From Eurosta solidaginis (Eukaryota; Arthropoda; Insecta; Diptera; Tephritidae), in assembly GCF_040869045.1 (NCBI RefSeq), contig NC_090319.1, positions 60,174,779 through 60,238,778 of the forward strand: DNA of 64,000 nucleotides, given 5' to 3'. The translations under genes were made by a program, and so were the position numbers. The notes below the pieces were generated by a model, which made no database searches, was not told where the DNA came from, and saw only the letters and a program-made list of their open reading frames with translations. Below are positions 33,350 through 44,289 of this stretch, in pieces. Every line of letters begins with the position of its first letter. The stretch's first letter is position 1.

Positions 33350-34640
33350 CTGCGTTCTGGCGGTGATGTTTTAATGGTGGTTAAAAACTTGCGGCTTCAA
33401 GACGTTCGAGCGTGCGTAAACTGTGGCTGCTTCAATTCAAGTGACCGAGTTCCATTCCACGCGTTCCGTTTACCCCCCAAAGCTAACAGGCCTTTGGCGG
33501 GGTAACTTAACGAAACGAAATTGCATTAGGGTGGCCGGCCCTTAATTTTTCCTTGGGGGCTAGCCTGCTGGCCTAAACATGCCGGCCCCCTTGCGGTACG
33601 CAACCTCGCCTTGCCCTGCTGCTAGAGTAGACAATATCTAGAGGGAGAAAGAGGAGAGATTTGTGGATGGACGGACTGTACGCATGAATTCAAAAGTATA
33701 AAATATTATTTATTACAAAATTCATAATTTAAATTCAAATTCAAAATTAATTCCTTTTTTTTGGATATTTATATCTGCGACATTTTAGGCGAAGGATAAT
33801 CCAGAGAGCACGAATCCGAAGATTGTGCTTTGCGCCAAGAGTGGACCGAATGACGCTGGCAGCTGGTTGGGCATGATGTCGGCATATACGTCTGCCCCGA
33901 GAATTAGGCGAACTGGCGACGCGACGTAGAAGTTTGGATCGGCGAGACATATGTGCGTGTACACAGTCGCGATGGCTGGATCCAGGCTGCGACTAGGCGC
34001 CACTCGGTGGAAATGTGGTGTGACGACGGCATGGGTCGCAATGCGTTTGTTGTCGCCGTGCTTGCCCCGCAGACACACCACACAGCCTGTCTGGCTACCC
34101 ACTCGAGTTTCGTCCAGCCGCAGATCCCGGACCAAGTCGGCCGATATGACGGTTGACGGCGAACAAACATCGATTAGCGCTCGAACCAGGTGAAGTCGTC
34201 CTCCAGCTTCAATTTTCACTATAGCAGTCGGCGGAATCGATATCATGGGCCACAGTACCGGTCCAGCGACGGGGTCCAGCCCTGTACGTCCACTGCGGAA
34301 CGTTAGTGGCGTCCTTAGCTGGCGAGTGGCAATGACTCCTCGAGAATCGGCGGCGGTCGACGTAGAGCGAGGCAGGCTAGTCGTGATCGCTTCGTGATGG
34401 CGATTTGTGTTGTTGTCCAGCCGGGGGCGTTGTCGTTGTCGGCGGCGACGGTGAGGGGTTCTGTTCGACTGTTGGCGCTCATGTTGTAGCAGGGGTCGGA
34501 AGAGCCGTGGTTCCGATCCCCCTGATAGTCGGAAGGGCAGTGGTTCCGATCTATCGGAGAGTCGGAAGAGCAGTGCCCTGCGTTCTGGCGGTGATGTTTT
34601 AATGGTGGTTAAAAACTTGCGGATTCAAGACGTTCGAGCG
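33350..34640 (-). mobile_element. BEL/Pao LTR-retrotransposon fragment
   Basis: Contains a protease-domain frame (33785-34246). A ~63-bp block starting CTGCGTTCTGGCGGTGATG occurs in the same orientation at 33350-33413 and 34578-34640. The block continues into the region that would encode the Gag C terminus, so it is a duplication rather than an LTR. GC content is clearly higher than the surroundings. Confidence 0.65.
33785..34246 (-). pseudogene. BEL/Pao-type retroviral-like aspartic protease
   Basis: The 153-codon frame has VRALIDVCSPSTVIS in place of the usual D-S/T-G loop context. It then has CLADPNFYVASPVRLILGAD and LLAQSTIFGFVLSG, the conserved block that follows the protease in BEL/Pao polyproteins. 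The frame is open upstream past 34300 but lacks recognisable Gag zinc knuckles. No reverse transcriptase follows; the sequence degenerates left of 33780. Confidence 0.7.
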
Positions 34641-34984
34641 TGCCACGCGTGCCGTACTTAAGATTGTCTATGGTGCTTTTGCTATATGACTGTGGTGTGT
34701 TCGTAAAATTCCACACACACATATACATACAAAGCATCACTAGCTGCTATATGAGTGTGGTGATGTTGAATTATAAACTCTGAAATAAAGGAATGGTGAT
34801 TTTATACTCTAGAAACTCTGAAATAAATAAATGGTGATTTTATACTCTGAAAATCTGTTTGTTGACAGATATCGGTAATTCTGAAGTGTAACCTTCTTTA
34901 AATTAAACTAAGGAATATTTTTAGACTTTTAATTTTATTATTATTAATCAAATTTCTACAAAAGATACAAGTGGCTGAAAAAAA

Positions 34985-35085
34985 AAAATTTGAAACAAAA
35001 AAAAAAAATTAGAAACAGTAGACAGCGTCGAACCCGCGACCTTTGCGTGCTCACTCGCATACTTACCACATGAGCCACATTGACG
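34985..35085 (-). repeat. tRNA-derived SINE head with A and B boxes
   Basis: Minus strand: TGGCTCATGTGG (box A-like), then 30-odd bases, then GGTCGCGGGTTCGACGCTG (box B GGTTCGAC), followed by an A/T-rich tail read into 34980. It is too degenerate at the stem ends to be a functional tRNA. Confidence 0.55.
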
Positions 35086-35743
35086 CTTTCATTTTTATGT
35101 CAACTGCCGTACTTAAGATTGTCTATCGTGCTTTTGCTATATGAGTCTGGTGTGGTTGTCGCTTCGCAACAACAACATTCATATGGTTGTTGTCTTCCAA
35201 TTTCATTACAGTTTTTCTCAAATGCATGCCGCTATAGAAGTAAACTTCAAAAAGAAACGTGAAATTTTTACGGCTAATAATCTATTTCCTAGGGATGGGA
35301 AACATGATAACGGAATTTTGAAAGAATTTGTTTTCGTGTAAAATTTTGAAAGTATTAGTTTTCGTATGGCACGTCAATATACACCATTTCTAAATGTACA
35401 CCACGAGATCCATCGGATAGAAAATGTCTATTTCCTTTGCAATCAGATTATTAAGATTTGTAATATTACCTTACCAGGAAAAGAGGATTTCTTGTGATTT
35501 TAAAGGAAACATAAAAAAATAAAACAAGAAAGACACCATTTATCGATTCAAGCTTTTTAAAATTGCAATATAATATCTCGAAAAAATCACATATTTCCGC
35601 GACTTTGGGATGGAAAAATTGCTCGTGAATCTCGAGGTTCGGATTGGTAAATTGTATCATAACAATTTTGAAAAATTATCACCCAGATGCTGTCTGGGGT
35701 TTGCTTGCGATTTCAGACCTTTTACCCAAATTTGAGGTTAAAA

Positions 35744-36005
35744 TCTAAAACAGCGGTCGATTGGTAATACGCGCCCAAAAACATCGGGAGAGGTGTCAAA
35801 AGACGCCTTTCGACCTCTGTATCGTTAATCCGAAGGCGGAAAAAAACTTTTATAATAAGATATTCACGAAAAAGCGAAAAATGTCCCCAGAACCGGAGGA
35901 GGGATCTACTGTACTTTTGCGAAGAACACCTTCGACTGCAAATATCTTTTGATAGCCCTTCCGATATTTTTGAACACACATTAGCAGTCGACCTGATCTT
36001 GACTT
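35744..36005. mobile_element. Foldback element, ~70-bp inverted ends
   Basis: Left arm GGTCGATTGGTAATACGCGC then CCAAAAACATCGGGAGAGG; the right arm near 35940-36005 is its inverted, diverged copy. A related left-arm block begins at 36050 (GGGTCGACTATTAATGCGCG), and a full relative is at 56887-57176. Confidence 0.6.
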
Positions 36006-36049
36006 TTATCAAAATTGAATTCACGATTATAAGTCAATTTTTTGGTAAA

Positions 36050-36415
36050 GGTCCAGAACAGGGGTCGACTATTAATGCGCGTCCAAAAATATCGGGAGAG
36101 GTGTCAAACGACGCATACTAACCTACGCGAAAAAGAAAAATTGTATCTCTGTCCAAAGATATTTGCAGTTAAAGTTGTAATTTGCATGTGGTTGTTGTCC
36201 ACAGGAACAAATTTTGTGTACAAAGGTATTTTGCGAGGATTTAACTTTGACCCCACCCCATTGGTTAACCGGCCAGGGTAATTTGTTAAAAGCGCGGCCG
36301 AAATCCGCCAACGCAGAAATGTGTTCTGCGCAAAATACTATGGATTCCGCCTCCCGGGTTTCGGATGGGCCCCTGGTCATTTTTCGGTTTGTCGCTAATG
36401 TCTTTTGAATATGCT
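36050..36415. repeat. Second member of the GGTCGA foldback family (right end unclear)
   Basis: Begins with the same ~55-bp arm as 35744. A weak inverted partner is near 36380-36415 (GTCGCTAATGTCTTTTGAAT). The GC-rich centre contains no recognisable protein. Confidence 0.45.
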
Positions 36416-36450
36416 AAAATTTTACTTTCTGCCCTCGGATTATTAATACT

Positions 36451-36860
36451 AGCCGTGTTTTTTTATACACGCGTATATGTTTACGTTTGCGCGTGAAAAA
36501 AAAACGCCTATCCTCGCTTAGATAATGCTTAGGAGACCCATCTAGCGGCAGTGGTTAAATAACTACAGCTACAGCACAGGGTGTACCGAGAAGCGGAGAC
36601 ACAACCCTCTGATGGCCATAGGGTATACAATACAGCTAAATCAGTTGCGATGAATTGTGGGCACACATAGAGTACATAGAATTAGTGTAGAGGGTGAAAC
36701 AAAAACACATATTTCAGTTACATCTGAGTATAATGCGTATTGAAATTTAGTAGTACACATTTTATGCACAGCAACTTCAGAGGTGTATTTAAAGTTTGAC
36801 GCTTAGCAGTCCATATAAAGTTTAAGCGTATTGACGTCTACGTGTAAAAAAAACACGGCT
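36451..36860. mobile_element. 410-bp MITE with AGCCGTGTTTTTTT termini
   Basis: Inverted ends AGCCGTGTTTTTTTATACACG / AGCCGTGTTTTTTTTACACG. The flanks AATACT and AATATT could be a decayed 6-bp duplication. No coding capacity. Confidence 0.7.
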
Positions 36861-36995
36861 AATATTACTTCCAGCTTATTCCTGTTGAGAAGAATCCATA
36901 CCAACATGAACTGGCAACGAGCAAAAAGTATCAAGTACTTACAGCTATTTACCGCATCGTTACATCCCTACTCGCTAGTTTGATTGGGTACCAAA

Positions 36996-38784
36996 TAGTG
37001 ATGGACGATACAGCGATTTTGAGCTATCACTGAAATGAGATATGGCGACTTTTAATCGCGGCTTTTTTTACAGCTATAGCGATCGCTTTAATTTATTTTT
37101 AATAAGCGAATCTGCATTTTGTATACTTGGATACAAAAAATTTATGTTTAAGTTTGTTTACCGGAGTAGACTGAATGTTATACATTAATTTAATTTAGTA
37201 TACATAATATGTATATGAACCAAAATTGGAATAAAAAGAAAAAATATGTACCTTTTATTGTAAACTGATGTAATGTGAAATTCAAATTTTCTGAGATATT
37301 ATGATATAAATTCTTAACTAGCTGACGACATTATGTTCAGTCTCGTATTACACTCAATGAGAGGAAACTAGCGGAAATAGATGTCTATACATCTTTATTT
37401 TATAAATTTTGCTAATTGAAAATGCTTTGATTTTTAAATGTAAGATGAATCAATCCGAAATAAATCTGTATATGTAACACCATAAAAACATGATTTATTA
37501 CTATTATTTTTATACTACACCGATGTATTCAGAAATACTCCATATGAATTTATTCTGAAATTTGTATTTGGCTGCATAATGTTTTTATAGTAAAGTGAAT
37601 TAATTTTTAATGAAAAATGGAGAGGAAATATATAACAAATTCTTCAAACTATTATAAAAATATTCTTTGAAAGAAAATTAGCCGCCCACTTCAGTGCCCT
37701 AGAAATTAGCCGGAGAATTCAACCATATAATAAGACAAAACTTGAGTTGCATTCTCCCAAAAAACCTAAAGTTTGAGTTAATCTGTTTACAATAAGACGA
37801 GTGATATATATTTCTATAATTCTTTCATTTTCCATCAAAAACACAAATTTTATAAAACTGCTAACGGCTACTGCCTAGAAGTATTAACTTAGGAATTACA
37901 AAGGCAACCAATCTTAGACCAAGTCTAAAGACCCAGGTCTATTTGGCGTCATTTGTAATTAAAAGCAAAATTCAGTCATTTAATCTCTTTTATACACTTC
38001 ATGAAATACTTATATGCACAGGGACTTTTACAATTATCACCGGGCTTTGCATGCGTTTCATTTATGGGCTCAAAAAATTGCCACATTTCACTGCTCTTTT
38101 TACTATAATTTGCTCTCATCTTTCACTCGGTATTAAAACGGATTTTTAATAAGTTAATACAACCAAATTTTCGCAGCCAACCAGATCAAAACGTCGTTTA
38201 TAAAAATATCAATTCAAAATAACGTCGCCTGAAAGAGCAAACTAGCTAAAAGTAAACACAACCGAGTGAAGAAATATCGCTTCATGAAGAAATATCGCAA
38301 TTTGCGAAATGCTGCCAGAGATGATTGTCATTCAAAGGAATCGAATGAAGGAAAATCGCCAATCACTGATATATTTGGATAGCAATTGCCGTCTTTCAGT
38401 GAGTTTTACAGCTCCGGCTCACGCTCAATTCTCACGGGAATGCTCTGTATCATTGAGAGACTTGAGAAGCAGATGTCGTGAAATTTTCGCACGCGTGAAA
38501 TGTGATAGGCAGATGTCGCCGCTGTCTATTTTTGAAAAAGTAGGTTTATCAAAGGCAGCGTTGCCAAACTAAAAAGAAGTAATTAACAAATTATCTGGCT
38601 CACAAATTGAAACAGACTTCTATCTGGATTTATCTGGCTCAAATCGTTGTTGTTGCATTTACATGCAAAATTATTTATCTGGCTCAGGATTTTGCCACCG
38701 GATGACGGCAAATAGCTATCGCTATTAGCGATTTTTCATTCACACCGATGCAATCACCAATAGCGAAATATCTTTCCATCACTA
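36996..38784. mobile_element. Nonautonomous hAT-like element ending at the ksr 5' region
   Basis: Both ends read TAGTGATGGA inward, with further inverted similarity in subterminal motifs (GCGATTTTTAT-type, TAGCGATCGC / ATAGCGATAGC). The flanks share CCAAA (GTACCAAA left, CCAAACAC right), consistent with a decayed 8-bp duplication. Short frames (37943-38149, 38309-38572) have no recognisable transposase motif. Confidence 0.6.
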
Positions 38785-39462
38785 CCAAACACGAAACAAT
38801 TTTCAACACGAGTTTGCAGCGGAAAAGTTGATTTGTTTTTCTTTTTGTTTTCGATAAATAAAAGTGAATAATTTCATTTAGAAAAGTAAGTTAAAATCAC
38901 TAGTGTTTTGTCTTTTCCTAAGTTTACAAGGTGCACAGTGTACAACTGGTACAACAAGAGATACCCATTCTGATTGTGTTGAGAAAGTTTGCAGTTGCTC
39001 GACGGAGCAGATATTTGGTAAAAAACAATGGACGACAAAGCTGCCTGCCCATAATAATAGTATTTTATCAGTGTCAGCGTTGGGAGTTGCTGCCGCGAAT
39101 AATTGTTTATCATAATACAGAGCCAGCACACGCACCTAATTTGCATTCCCTATTTTGCTGCATTGTAAACACTTAAAAAATATGTAAATGAAAAATCGAT
39201 TACGTTGGATTTTAATTTCGTTATGTTCTCTTTGTTCGTTGTGCGACCACTTAAGGATATGTGAGATAAGCAATAAAGACGACTACGGGGCTGTTCGTGG
39301 AGTATCGATCTATTTTATATGCGGCTAAGTGCCGATTGAGATTAAAAAGCAAACACAAGAAATAACAACTCCAAAATTGTATAGCGATGTTATTAAGTTT
39401 TTCTATACTCATTAAATTGCATAATTGGGCCATGACTTTGCACTGGCTTTAAATACCATATT

Positions 39463-39497
<35 letters not shown>

Positions 39498-39888
39498 CTT
39501 AGGTTACCAGATGTAGGGTACGAACCAGGGCCACTATAGTATTTTATACTAATGTTTCCACAACATCCCAACAAAATTAAAAAACACTTCTAGTCAAAAT
39601 TACTCTGCTACTTAAATTAGATACCATTCGGAGATAGAATGGGGAAAGCCCACTAGAAAATTGATTACGAATGTTATTCAGCTGGACCGACGTATTCGCT
39701 AGGAATTCAGTGCTTTCCTAGACAGAAAATGAGACAATTTCTCGCAAAAACCGTCACTTCATTTATTACTATCCACATCTTAAGCTACTATATAAATAAA
39801 TGCCTGTCTAATAATTTCCTTTTTTCGTAGTAAACGAAATAGACGCCCACTACCACCAGCATCATCTTCACTACCTCCTGCCAAACGG
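38785..39888 (+). promoter_or_regulatory. ksr promoter, 5' UTR exon and 5' UTR intron (inferred)
   Basis: A strong donor AGAAAA|GTAAGT lies at 38886/38887 and a strong acceptor TTCCTTTTTTCGTAG ends at 39826, 62 bases before the ksr ATG. An upstream noncoding exon between ~38790 and 38886 and a ~940-base intron fit this. Transcription would begin within ~100 bases of the adjacent hAT-like element. A (TA)n microsatellite lies at 39465-39495. Confidence 0.5.
38874..39146. other. GC-richer segment open in several frames on both strands; status unknown
   Basis: Frames without stops run in two minus frames and two plus frames across ~250 bases, which is unusual in this AT-rich DNA. The minus frame ending at 38878 has no ATG but follows an AG dinucleotide, and reads LALYYDKQLFAAATPNADTD. 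I do not recognise it. It could be an exon of the minus-strand neighbour, an old exon, or chance. Confidence 0.3.
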
Positions 39889-42800
39889 ATGACGATGTCC
39901 ACTGCAGTGCCAGTGCCGAATCCGGTGAATGATCTCGATGTTATACAAGATATGATAGATATTTCGGCGGACCGTTTGGAGGGTTTGAGAACACAATGCG
40001 CCACAAGCGCAACTTTAACGCAGCAGGAAATACGTAGTCTAGAATCGAAATTGGTACGCATGTACTCCAAGCTATTACTGACGAAAACGCGCCTAAATGA
40101 ACGTATACCAGCTAGTGGCTTGACCAACAAAACCGCAACGGAACTTAAACAATGGCTGCGAGTTGTCGGTTTAAGTCAAGAGTCATCAAATATATGTCTT
40201 ACACGTTTGTCCACATTGGAGCAATTACTCGAGAAAAGTGATGAAGAATTGCGAAATTTGTTATGCAGTAGTTCTAGCTATCGAACAGAAGAAGATGTAC
40301 GCCGGTTGACTACTGCTATGCAAAACCTACGTAAATGCAAAGAAACCTTAAGCCTCCTTGAAGGAAGTGGTGCAACCAACAACGTTGCTGGTGCCGCCAA
40401 TGTATCAAGTGACGGGAAAGAACAGTTGACTGAGCAATTATTTTGGGACTCGTGGGATCGCCATACTCATCATCATCATCATCGCGGCAGTATAGGTAAT
40501 ATTGGCATTACTGCATCACCGCGCGCACATCGTATGATAGCAAAACAAACAAAACAGCATCATCACCAATCAGTGTGTAGCAGTCGACAATCGCCATCTC
40601 ATGATCGCAGCTTTAAATCAACGCCAACAGCAGCAATTAATAATACTATTGATGATTTTTCTAGTATGCAAGGATCAACACTGACCCTAACGCTAACACC
40701 TTCACCACCTAATTCACCATTTACACCCACTAGCCTAATAAGTACATTCAGTACTGTTTGCAGTGGTGGTAGCAGTGTTAATGGCACCCCACAACGCACC
40801 AAACCCGCTGGTACACCCCCGCCTATGAAAAAGCATCAGACATTGTTGTCTAGTTTACAACAACATACACCAACACATATCGTAAACTCTGCAGCGGTGG
40901 GTGCTGCGGCAATAGCACCAAGTACTACTCAAGATTCATCCATGTTACCGCTATCCAAATCTAAATCAAATGAGTATAATTTTCGTGATACAGCATTATC
41001 AAGTACTGGTTCACCATCTCAATCACATTCAATGTCAACAGCAACGGGTACCAGTGCTGGTGGTGCAGTGATGGTAGGCGGTAACATTTCGACTTTACCA
41101 CGTTCCCGCTTACACACAGACCCTAGCCCCGATAGTTATTCTTCGGCGAGTTCGGATGTGTTCACCGAAAATAATAATAACCCAAATAATCTTCAAGTAC
41201 CGCGTTCGCCTGGTACCTTAACCCTAGGCATGGGTCACACCATATCACATCGTTTTGCCAAAGTGTTCCAGGTGATGTCAACATGTGATCTTTGTCAAAA
41301 GCAAATGTTTTTTGGTCTCAAATGCAAAGAATGCAAATATCGATGCCATAAGGATTGTGAGCCAAATGTGCCGCCATCTTGTGGCCTACCTCCTGAATTT
41401 GTAGATGAATTTAAGAAAACGCTTAAGGATCAAGTGGGATTTCCGACTTTACCGCATAGCCAAGCACCTGCAAATATGTCACCAAATCTAAATACCTTTG
41501 GCAGAAATAGAGCACAGCGTAGAAATAAATCAGGCTCCACCGTGAGTAGTAGCCATCAGCATGATAGTAGTTCACCAGGTTCTAGCTGCAATAGCTCTAG
41601 TCCCTCAAGCCCAGCATTATTTAATTTACAACAACAACATGCAGCTGCACATGTAAGTGCTGTATTCATAACAAGTGGTGGTGGTAGTAGTAATGTGATG
41701 AGCCCTTCTGGTGGTGGTAGTTCAAGTACAAGCTCAAATATGCTATCCACTCCATCATTCCACAAAAATGCCAGCCAATTCAATTTTCCAGATGTAACAA
41801 TCACTTCGAATTGCAATCAAGCTATTGGTGGCACTACACAAACGCTCTATTCCTCGCAAAATACTGGTACAGAATCGACAAGTGGTGAATTTTTTTGTTC
41901 TCAGCAATCAGATTTTCACGATGGCAACAATTCACTTACATCGTCAATCAATAAATCGAGTTGTGGCAGTGAAATTTCGAATAATACTGTAGTTACCTGC
42001 ATTGGGTCCTATTCTAGTAGCACGAATATTTCAACAGTTACAGCTTCCACAAACAGCACTGTAAACTCAATCACTTCGAGCATAGTCAGCACAGGTACAG
42101 GTTCATTCTACCCACGTAAACTTAGTTCAGCTGGTGTCGATAAACGTCCACCCTTTTCCGAACTTTCGGATACACACAAATCTAATGACAGTGATAAGAC
42201 CGTATCACTATCAGGTAGCACATCAGCAAGTACTGATTCTGATCGCACACCCATACGACTAGACTCTACCGAAGATGGGGATTCAGGGAATTGGCCACGT
42301 CAAAATTCATTATCACTTAAAGAGTGGGATATACCCTACGGTGATTTGCATTTGTTGGAATCCATTGGCAAAGGTCGTTTCGGTACAGTGCATCGTGCTT
42401 TATGGCATGGTGATGTTGCAGTTAAATTACTTAAAGAAGATTATCTTGATGATGAGCATATGCTAGAAGCGTTCAAATTAGAAGTGGCTAATTTTAAGAA
42501 GACACGTCACGAGAACTTGGTCCTCTTCATGGGTGCATGTATGAATCCACCACACTTGGCTATTGTCACTTCCTTATGTAAAGGGAACACACTTTACACC
42601 TACATACATGCACGACGTGATAAGTTCACAATTAATCGTACTACGCTGGTAGCTCAACAAATATCACAGGGTATGGGATATTTACATGCGCGTGGCATAC
42701 ATCACAAAGATTTGCGCACAAAAAATATCTTCTTAGAAAATGGTAAAGTGATTATTACTGATTTTGGACTATTTAGCGCTACAAAATTATTATATTGTGA

Positions 42801-43212
42801 AATGGGATTAGGTGTACCCAATGGCTGGCTGTGCTATTTAGCGCCGGAATTGATGCGTGCGCTATTGCCACGTAAACCAACCGAAGAGATTTTACCGTTT
42901 TCTAAAGCATCTGATGTATATTCCTTTGGCACGGTGTGGTATGAGTTACTTTGTGGTGAATTTCCATTTAAGACACAACCCCCAGAATCTGTGATATGGC
43001 AGGTGGGACGTGGTATGAAACAAACATTGGCAAATTTACAAACGTCACGCGATGTCAAGGATATATTAATGCTGTGTTGGTCTTTTCAAGCGGACGACAG
43101 ACCCGATTTTGCAAAATTACTGTCGTTATTGGAACGTTTGCCGAAGAAACGCTTAGCACGTAGCCCCTCACATCCTGTGCAACTGTCGCGTTCAGCAGAA
43201 TCAGTTTTTTAA
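39889..43212 (+). CDS. ksr: Kinase suppressor of Ras (KSR) scaffold/pseudokinase
   Basis: KSR scaffolds RAF, MEK and ERK in receptor-tyrosine-kinase signalling at the plasma membrane. The frame of 1107 codons has no introns, as in Drosophila. Order: N-terminal CA1 helical/SAM-like region (~14-140); long Ser/Thr/Asn-rich linker; C1 finger (H454 to ~C498) with HRFAKVFQVMSTCDLCQKQ; ERK-docking FNFP (F631-P634); then the kinase-like domain (~815-1090). There the glycine loop GKGRFG starts at 827, VAVK has Lys at 846, HKDLRTKN is at 939 (Lys replaces the usual Arg of HRD) and DFG starts at 958. A RSPSHP-type motif near the C terminus is a possible 14-3-3 site. A second in-frame Met (codon 3) follows the first; either may start. 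Confidence 0.97.
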   Translation: MTMSTAVPVPNPVNDLDVIQDMIDISADRLEGLRTQCATSATLTQQEIRSLESKLVRMYSKLLLTKTRLNERIPASGLTNKTATELKQWLRVVGLSQESSNICLTRLSTLEQLLEKSDEELRNLLCSSSSYRTEEDVRRLTTAMQNLRKCKETLSLLEGSGATNNVAGAANVSSDGKEQLTEQLFWDSWDRHTHHHHHRGSIGNIGITASPRAHRMIAKQTKQHHHQSVCSSRQSPSHDRSFKSTPTAAINNTIDDFSSMQGSTLTLTLTPSPPNSPFTPTSLISTFSTVCSGGSSVNGTPQRTKPAGTPPPMKKHQTLLSSLQQHTPTHIVNSAAVGAAAIAPSTTQDSSMLPLSKSKSNEYNFRDTALSSTGSPSQSHSMSTATGTSAGGAVMVGGNISTLPRSRLHTDPSPDSYSSASSDVFTENNNNPNNLQVPRSPGTLTLGMGHTISHRFAKVFQVMSTCDLCQKQMFFGLKCKECKYRCHKDCEPNVPPSCGLPPEFVDEFKKTLKDQVGFPTLPHSQAPANMSPNLNTFGRNRAQRRNKSGSTVSSSHQHDSSSPGSSCNSSSPSSPALFNLQQQHAAAHVSAVFITSGGGSSNVMSPSGGGSSSTSSNMLSTPSFHKNASQFNFPDVTITSNCNQAIGGTTQTLYSSQNTGTESTSGEFFCSQQSDFHDGNNSLTSSINKSSCGSEISNNTVVTCIGSYSSSTNISTVTASTNSTVNSITSSIVSTGTGSFYPRKLSSAGVDKRPPFSELSDTHKSNDSDKTVSLSGSTSASTDSDRTPIRLDSTEDGDSGNWPRQNSLSLKEWDIPYGDLHLLESIGKGRFGTVHRALWHGDVAVKLLKEDYLDDEHMLEAFKLEVANFKKTRHENLVLFMGACMNPPHLAIVTSLCKGNTLYTYIHARRDKFTINRTTLVAQQISQGMGYLHARGIHHKDLRTKNIFLENGKVIITDFGLFSATKLLYCEMGLGVPNGWLCYLAPELMRALLPRKPTEEILPFSKASDVYSFGTVWYELLCGEFPFKTQPPESVIWQVGRGMKQTLANLQTSRDVKDILMLCWSFQADDRPDFAKLLSLLERLPKKRLARSPSHPVQLSRSAESVF

Positions 43213-44289
43213 ACATACGATTGCAGTTAAAAGAGTAGTGTTTTGTTAACACACAAGAACTGATGTACACTATATATTAAAGTGCTAGAGTATGCGTACA
43301 CATGCGATGCTGATGTATCGCTTAACTATGTAAGAGATTATTAAAACTGTCACAACTTACAAAACTACATATATAGATTTAAGTCTATTTAATTGTGTAC
43401 ATAAAAATAAGTATATATTTGTATATATATAAGTGCTGAAAATGTTATAAGACCATAAACCAGCAAAATTAAAAACAAAACACTACTGTCAAGTACATTT
43501 TGCAAAAAAAAAAAACTAAAAAGAAATAATTAAATTTAACTATAATTATCCTTAGTGTAATTGTAAATATATATAATTATCATCAGTGCTTGTAACTAAA
43601 CGCAAAAGTACAGAAAAAACAGATAAAATAATGTTAAATATCACTTAGTAAATATGTAAGTACTAATAAATCGGTTCTTTACGATTACATGCATATTACT
43701 TATGAAAAAACATATGCCAATCAAAGAAAATAAAGAGGCCACAACGATTTGGTAAGATGCACTTTGTAAATACATATAAAGGAATTTAATTTAATAATTG
43801 GCAAGACTATTGTAGACTTTGTAAATAAATAACCAAAAGACAGCCATTGAAATGGGATTCAAAAAACTATACGTACGTATTAACTATAGCTCAGTAGGTA
43901 TTACGCTGTGGCATTAATTAAATAAAACACAAAACATACAAAAAACTCATGCAAGCATGATAAATATACAAATCTAAAGGGCGGTGTATATCACTTAAAA
44001 AAATGGTTTGCACATATTTGAAAAAATTAAAATAAACTACCTAATATTAAATATAATATATATATCTGTATGTATATGAAAGATTTTGGTTTATGCAATA
44101 ACTTGTTATAAAGAAGGAGATTTGGTATAACGTCTGTTGTTATTCGAAATGATGCAAATGTAAATGAGAAATGAAAAAATATAAATAAGTAAAATAAAAC
44201 GAACAAAAGAAATGTTAAAACGATATGAAATTATTTCAACTTATTGCTTTTATTCTAAGCTGGTATGACAAGGTTTCAGGTATAATTCG
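43213..44289 (+). other. ksr 3' UTR and 3' flank
   Basis: AT-rich sequence with several candidate polyadenylation signals (AATAAA near 43667, 43729, 43826, 43919 and 44194). No other gene is seen. LINE sequence begins about 44290. Confidence 0.6.

Noticed and set aside
39780..40130. Minus-strand frame over the ksr start
   Set aside because: Antisense shadow of the well-supported KSR coding sequence.
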